DNA of 56,014 nucleotides. Source: Anaerolineae bacterium (GTDB lineage: Bacteria; Chloroflexota; Anaerolineae; J036; Brachytrichaceae). The DNA lies in contig CANJQH010000016.1 in assembly GCA_947476335.1 (NCBI GenBank), positions 1-56,014 of the forward strand, written 5' to 3'. Numbering within the stretch: position 1 is the stretch's first letter; every line of letters begins with the position of its first letter. The notes beneath the pieces are model-generated. The model did not search any database, was not told the origin of the DNA, and was given only the letters and a program-made list of their open reading frames with translations. A program made the position numbers and the translations under genes. Positions 51,919-56,014 of the stretch are shown in pieces.

Positions 51919-53058
51919 TCAGCGATCTGCTGTTTTTCCAAGGCGAAACACAGCCAGCAGCACAAGCAGCGCCAGCACCATACATACACAGATCACGACT
52001 GGCACGATGATGCGTCCGAATGATTCGATCGTCCGCCCGATCAAGAGCGGCACAACGATGCCGCCGAGGCTGGCGCCGACGAGAAACAAGCTGGTCGTCA
52101 CACCGGTGATGACCATGCGAGTTTCGACGTACGCGATCATCATTGCGAACAGTGAAGCGACGCCAAGGCCGATCAGCGCGGCGCCGCCCCACATCGCCGC
52201 GTTCAGATCACCGAACGACGCCATCACGACCGTGCCAGAGATACACAGCACGGTGCTGACGAGGAGAATGCGTGCCGCGGGTACGCGCACAGCCAGCGGA
52301 ATCGACAGCAGGCGACCAAACGTGAACGCGCCCCAGAACGTCGCGGTGACCAGCGCCGACGTCTTTTCATCCAACCCACCCTTACGCGCGTAAGTGAACA
52401 GCCAGCTCGACATGCCGCCTTCGCCGGCCACGATCAGGAAGAAGAACGTGACGACCAGAATGATCAGCAGCGGGTTCGCAAACGTGCCGCCGCGCGTGTC
52501 ACCGACGTGCTTTTCGTGGATCGGGCTGGGCAGGCGCAGGAACAAAACCACCGCGGGGAGCATGGCGATCGCCACGATCCAATAAGCCCATTGGAAGCCG
52601 ACGACGGCGGCGATGAGCAGCGGCGCCACCAGCGAGCCGACGCCGAACATCAGGTGCAGCGCATTCATGAACGGACCCACCGAACGACCGTGCACCCATA
52701 CGAGCAGCGCATTCAGGCCAACGTCGATGCCGGACGCAACGATGCCGAGCAGGAACTGTCCGACGCACAGCACCAAGAGCGAGCGCAGCGACGGCATGAG
52801 CGCCAGCAGAACCGCGACGAGCATGAGGCATGCAGCGACGACCGGATGGCCGCGCATGCGATCGTAGAGGCGGCCCGAGATCAGTGAACCACCGAGATAG
52901 CCGAGCGAGTATGCGGTAAACAGAATGCTCGCATCGGCAATCGATACGCTGGCGTTGCCGGCCAACACCTCGATGGTGGGGCCAAGCAACGCGAACGTGA
53001 GTCCGAGCAGAATGAATGCGTAATAGTAGACAGCGGTGGTCTTGATGCGCAGCGACAT
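51919..53058 (-). CDS. Major facilitator superfamily transporter (second paralogue)
   Basis: The 379-aa product has about 12 TM segments, the loop 2-3 motif in GGSLISGRLYDRMRGH, and PFMNALHLMFGVGSLVAPL shared with the MFS at 29919-31124. Start chosen at ATG 53058, one base after the lyase stop; the frame runs upstream inside the lyase gene. Operon position after an aspartase/fumarase-type lyase might suggest a dicarboxylate or amino acid, but the sequence does not show this. Confidence 0.8.
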   Translation of the reverse strand: MSLRIKTTAVYYYAFILLGLTFALLGPTIEVLAGNASVSIADASILFTAYSLGYLGGSLISGRLYDRMRGHPVVAACLMLVAVLLALMPSLRSLLVLCVGQFLLGIVASGIDVGLNALLVWVHGRSVGPFMNALHLMFGVGSLVAPLLIAAVVGFQWAYWIVAIAMLPAVVLFLRLPSPIHEKHVGDTRGGTFANPLLIILVVTFFFLIVAGEGGMSSWLFTYARKGGLDEKTSALVTATFWGAFTFGRLLSIPLAVRVPAARILLVSTVLCISGTVVMASFGDLNAAMWGGAALIGLGVASLFAMMIAYVETRMVITGVTTSLFLVGASLGGIVVPLLIGRTIESFGRIIVPVVICVCMVLALLVLLAVFRLGKTADR

Positions 53059-53059
53059 T

Positions 53060-54511
53060 TCAGCCGCCGCCCGCCGGGCCACCGAGACCGCCTTCGGTGA
53101 GTTTGTGCATGTCAGAGAGCACGGCGTCGACCTCGCCCAGCGTAATCGGCGCGCCATCTTTTTTCGTCAGCGTGCCGGCGGCGATGCGCTCAGCGGCTAC
53201 TTCGCGAATCGTGGCATTGCGCTTCATCGCTTCCTTGACGAGCTCAGCGCCGAGCTGATAACCGATGACCGGGTTGAGCGCCGTCACGACGATGGCATTT
53301 TTCGCCAGCCAGCCGGTGGCCTTCTCAGGCTGCGCCTGGATGCCGACGAGGCAGAACTTCACGAAAGCATTGATTGCACCGATGGTGACGTGCACCATTT
53401 CATTCAAGTTGTGCGCGATGATCGGCATCATCACGTTCAGTTCGAGCTGGCCAGCCTGCGCAGCGAGCGCCACAGTGTGGTCGTTGCCCTGCACGTGGAA
53501 CATCGTCATGTTCAGCATTTCAGCCAGCACCGGATTGACCTTGCCGGGCATGATCGACGAACCGGGCTGCACTGCGGGCAGGCGAATCTCGTCGAAGCCA
53601 GTGGTCGGGCCGCTGGAGAGCAGGCGCAAGTCATTCGAAATGCGCGTCATGGTTACCGCAAAAGTGCGCATCGAAGCGCTGAAGTGTGCGGCATCGGCCA
53701 TACTCTGCATCCCTTCGAAGAGGTTGTCGCTCTCGTGCAGCGGCTGCCCGAGGATGCGCGACATGACCCGCACCATGCCCTTGTGATAGTCAGGATGTGC
53801 GTTCAGACCGGTGCCGGTGGCGGTGCCGCCAATCGGCATGCGGCGCAGCGAATCAGCGGCAGCCTCGATGCGTTCAAGATCGCGCGCGACGGCGCGTGCG
53901 TAACCGCCGAATTCCTGACCGAGGCGCACGGGCACTGCGTCCTGCAGATGTGTGCGGCCGGACTTGACGACCGGGTCGAATTCGTCGGCCTTCTGCTTCA
54001 GCGCATCGACGAGCGACTGAATCGCTGCGCGCAGTTCGGGCAGGCGCCACAGCACACCGATGCGAATGGCGGTCGGCGTAGTGTCGTTTGTGCTCTGCGC
54101 CATATTGACATGGTCGTTCGAGCCGACGGGCTTCTTGTCCTTGCTGTTGAGCGCCACGCCGAGGATTTCGTTGGCGCGATTGGCCAGCACTTCGTTCGTG
54201 TTCATGTTGTGGCTGGTGCCTGCGCCCGCCTGGAATGGGTCGACCACCCACTGATCAGCGAGTGCGCCGTCAAGACATTCGTCGGCAGCCTGAATGATGG
54301 CGCCGGCCAGCCGTGCGTCGAGCAGGCCGAGGTCGCGATTGACTTCCGCCGCCGCCCGCTTGATGGCGATCATGCTCCACACAAAAGCGCGGTACGGCTG
54401 CTGCCCGCTGATGGGAAAGTTGATGACCGCGCGCTGAGTCTGTGCGCCGTAATAGGCGCTCGTCGGAACCTGGACGTCGCCGAGCGAGTCCTTTTCGATT
54501 CGATATTCCAT
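53060..54511 (-). CDS. Aspartase/fumarase superfamily lyase
   Basis: Either class II fumarate hydratase or aspartate ammonia-lyase. The 483-aa product has the superfamily signature GSSIMPGKVNP and PVVKSGRTHLQDAVPV. Fumarase-like: QTQRAVINFPISGQ and GGTATGTGLNAHP. Aspartase-like: GAGTSHNMNTNEVLANRANE, NDHVNMAQSTND, and GNDHTVALAAQAGQLELNVM, where fumarases usually have SQGNFELNV. On balance the C-terminal half favours aspartase. The start at ATG 54511 has TATACT 12 nt upstream. MFS gene follows within 2 bp. Confidence 0.85.
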   Translation of the reverse strand: MEYRIEKDSLGDVQVPTSAYYGAQTQRAVINFPISGQQPYRAFVWSMIAIKRAAAEVNRDLGLLDARLAGAIIQAADECLDGALADQWVVDPFQAGAGTSHNMNTNEVLANRANEILGVALNSKDKKPVGSNDHVNMAQSTNDTTPTAIRIGVLWRLPELRAAIQSLVDALKQKADEFDPVVKSGRTHLQDAVPVRLGQEFGGYARAVARDLERIEAAADSLRRMPIGGTATGTGLNAHPDYHKGMVRVMSRILGQPLHESDNLFEGMQSMADAAHFSASMRTFAVTMTRISNDLRLLSSGPTTGFDEIRLPAVQPGSSIMPGKVNPVLAEMLNMTMFHVQGNDHTVALAAQAGQLELNVMMPIIAHNLNEMVHVTIGAINAFVKFCLVGIQAQPEKATGWLAKNAIVVTALNPVIGYQLGAELVKEAMKRNATIREVAAERIAAGTLTKKDGAPITLGEVDAVLSDMHKLTEGGLGGPAGGG

Positions 54512-54523
54512 GATGCGGGGATG

Positions 54524-54529
54524 AGTATA
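54524..54529 (-). promoter_or_regulatory. Candidate -10 of the lyase gene (leaderless type)
   Basis: TATACT on the minus strand, 12 nt before ATG 54511. Confidence 0.4.
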
Positions 54530-54575
54530 GCGAGGAGGCGGGGAAAGCGCCACGACGGACGTCAGTCGACGTCCG

Positions 54576-55211
54576 TCATTTAGGGTCAGCCGTCGGCCGT
54601 CGTTTTTCTTTCACGAACTCAAACACGATCGGCAGCACAGAAACGAGCACAATGCCAAGCGTGACGACTTCGAAGTTCTTCTTCACGAACTCGATCTGGC
54701 CAAAGAGCGCACCAGCGCCGAGGAAGATCGTCACCCAGGCGAGGCCGCCGACGACGTTGTACGTAGCAAAGCGGCGGTACTGCATGCTGCCGACGCCGGC
54801 GACGAACGGCGCAAACGTGCGCACGATCGGCACAAAGCGCGCCAGAATAATCGTGCGGTTGCCGTGCTTTTCGTAAAACGCCTCAGTGCGGCGCAGATAT
54901 GCGGTCTTCAGGATGCGCGCATCTTCGCTAAACACGCGCGTGCCAAGGCGGCGGCCGATCGAGTAATTCACTGCGTCACCGAGGATGGCGGCGAACGCGA
55001 GCAGTACCCACAACAGCGGAATGCTCATCTGCCCCGTCGTTGCGGCAAGCGCGCCGGCGGCAAAGAGCAGCGAATCGCCAGGCAGAAACGGCGTAACGAC
55101 CAGGCCGGTCTCGCAAAACACAATCGCGAACAACAGTGCGTAAATCCACGGGCCGTACTGCACGATCAGATCGGCGAGGTATTTATCGGTATGAAGAAGG
55201 AATTCGAGCAT
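54576..55211 (-). CDS. DedA-family membrane protein
   Basis: Polytopic protein of the DedA/SNARE-associated family, proposed flippases for undecaprenyl phosphate or phosphatidylethanolamine. The 211-aa product has FCETGLVVTPFLPGDSLLFA (membrane-embedded acidic and Pro-rich re-entrant loop), GDAVNYSIGRRLGTRVF, and ARFVPIVRTFAPFVAGVGSM, the two signature motifs with the essential Arg. Starts 5 bp after upp, so co-transcribed. Length is normal. Confidence 0.88.
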   Translation of the reverse strand: MLEFLLHTDKYLADLIVQYGPWIYALLFAIVFCETGLVVTPFLPGDSLLFAAGALAATTGQMSIPLLWVLLAFAAILGDAVNYSIGRRLGTRVFSEDARILKTAYLRRTEAFYEKHGNRTIILARFVPIVRTFAPFVAGVGSMQYRRFATYNVVGGLAWVTIFLGAGALFGQIEFVKKNFEVVTLGIVLVSVLPIVFEFVKEKRRPTADPK

Positions 55212-55216
55212 GGAAT

Positions 55217-55855
55217 TTACGCCGTGCCAAACTGGCGGTCGCCGGCATCACCGAGGCCAGGGATGATGTAGCCGATGTCATTCAGCCGCTCATCGAGCGC
55301 GGCAAGATAAATCGGCACGTCGGGATGTGCGTCGCTCAGGCGCTTGACGCCCTCGGGCGCGCCGATGAGGCCGACGAATTTGATGTGCTTCGCGCCCCAG
55401 CGCTTGAGGATGTCGATCGTCGCCGCGGCACTGCCACCGGTCGCCAGCATCGGATCCAGCACGAGACAAACCTGCACGGTGGGATTCACCGGCAGCTTGT
55501 TGTAATACTCGACCGGGCGCAGCGTGCGCTCGTCGCGATACAACCCGATGTGCCAAACCTCGGCGCTCGGCAGCATTTCGAGTGCGCCATCGACCATGCC
55601 GAGACCGGCGCGCAACACAGGAATCAGGCCGACCCGATCCTGTACATGTCGACCGATCGTCTCACCCATCGGCGTAGCGACCGGGACGTCGACCAGCGGC
55701 AGGTCCGCCGTCGCATCAAGAATAAGCACGGTCGAAATTTCACGAACAACTTCGCGAAATTTCTTCGGCTCGGTTTCCTTGCGACGCAGAATCGTAAGTT
55801 TGTGCTGAGCGAGCGGATGTGAACAGATATGAAGCTGTGGAATCACGGAAGTCAT
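55217..55855 (-). CDS. upp: Uracil phosphoribosyltransferase
   Basis: Salvages uracil to UMP using PRPP; cytosolic. The 212-aa product has [37 protein letters not shown], the PRPP loop [17 protein letters not shown], and the uracil-binding C-terminus [17 protein letters not shown]. Start set at ATG 55855 (MTSVIPQLH); in-frame ATGs at 55864 and 55891 exist but lie in the heptad-rich leader. First gene of upp-dedA; the lyase and MFS follow on the same strand after 64 bp. Confidence 0.93.
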   Translation of the reverse strand: MTSVIPQLHICSHPLAQHKLTILRRKETEPKKFREVVREISTVLILDATADLPLVDVPVATPMGETIGRHVQDRVGLIPVLRAGLGMVDGALEMLPSAEVWHIGLYRDERTLRPVEYYNKLPVNPTVQVCLVLDPMLATGGSAAATIDILKRWGAKHIKFVGLIGAPEGVKRLSDAHPDVPIYLAALDERLNDIGYIIPGLGDAGDRQFGTA

Positions 55856-55926
55856 TCTACCCATGAGAAGACTTTGGATTTCAGATTTCAAATTTCAGAT
55901 TTTGCGCACCCTCGCGTCGCTGACGA

Positions 55927-56014
55927 TCTTCAATCTTCAATCTTCAATCTTCAATCTTCAATCTTCAATCTTCAATCTGAAATCTGAAATCTCCAATCTT
56001 CAATCTTCAATCTG
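55927..56014. repeat. Heptanucleotide tandem array running off the window
   Basis: TCTTCAA seven times (55927-55975), then TCTGAAA twice, TCTCCAA, TCTTCAA twice and a partial unit. A shorter heptad run (TCAGATT, TCAAATT) lies at 55878-55900. Confidence 0.92.

Noticed and set aside
53036..54583. 515-aa open frame antisense to the lyase
   Set aside because: Same reason; the minus-strand product carries the superfamily signature.

Overview
The window reads as a chromosomal segment of a free-living bacterium, most likely a member of the Chloroflexota or a close relative. This is inferred from gene content: an archaeal/fungal-type aspartate-semialdehyde dehydrogenase, an isopentenyl phosphate kinase (known in bacteria mainly from Chloroflexi with the alternative mevalonate pathway), a minCDE-rodA block and Chloroflexi-style proline/threonine-rich membrane proteins. 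No rRNA, tRNA, phage gene, transposase or CRISPR array was seen.

Layout: (1) 1-2.9 kb, asd and UDP-glucose dehydrogenase. (2) 3.1-10.2 kb, a phosphate locus: pstB1-phoU-phoB, then pstS, a hairpin terminator, and pstC-pstA-pstB2. PstA carries a roughly 350-residue insertion of five 60-residue repeats. (3) 10.8-21.4 kb, mixed metabolism: a Gfo/Idh oxidoreductase, an AcpH-like protein, a methyltransferase, isopentenyl phosphate kinase, a UgpC-type ATPase, thrC-thrB, two small dimeric alpha-beta barrel proteins, a class II aldolase and an FMN reductase. (4) 21.6-25 kb, minC-minD-minE-rodA, convergent with rsfS. (5) 25.3-45.2 kb, an accessory-looking stretch of mostly single genes separated by repeats: HAD phosphatase, PLD lipoprotein, panE-like, LigB-type dioxygenase, MFS, ABC-F, a glycosyltransferase, an OGFr-domain protein, SDR, nucleotidyltransferase, pepT-GNAT, serine hydrolase, an aspartoacylase-like gene and membrane proteins. 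(6) 45.4-56 kb, a DtxR/MntR regulator, rpsT, a pair of M16 peptidases, acpS, a sortase-like membrane protein, and a minus-strand run upp-dedA-lyase-MFS.

The most striking feature is the intergenic DNA, which is packed with at least six families of non-autonomous repeats. Family A (about 112 bp, about 20 full, short or half copies) is a long imperfect hairpin whose stem arms change together between copies; two copies have arms swapped between types. Family B (93-94 bp) inserts at CTAG with TA duplication, twice exactly in a TAG stop codon. Families C and D share termini and make perfect 8-bp target duplications. Elements E and F have unrelated ends but carry the same hairpin core as D. Nested insertions (E in A, B in A, C in D) give internal proof of mobility. 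No mobilising enzyme is encoded here.

Two initiation modes appear to coexist: some genes have a good Shine-Dalgarno sequence (ugpC, minE, rpsT, the aldolase, ABC-F), while many others have a TANNNT hexamer about 8-12 nt before the ATG and no Shine-Dalgarno, as expected for leaderless transcripts. All functions are assigned by reading the translated sequence; no database search was run.
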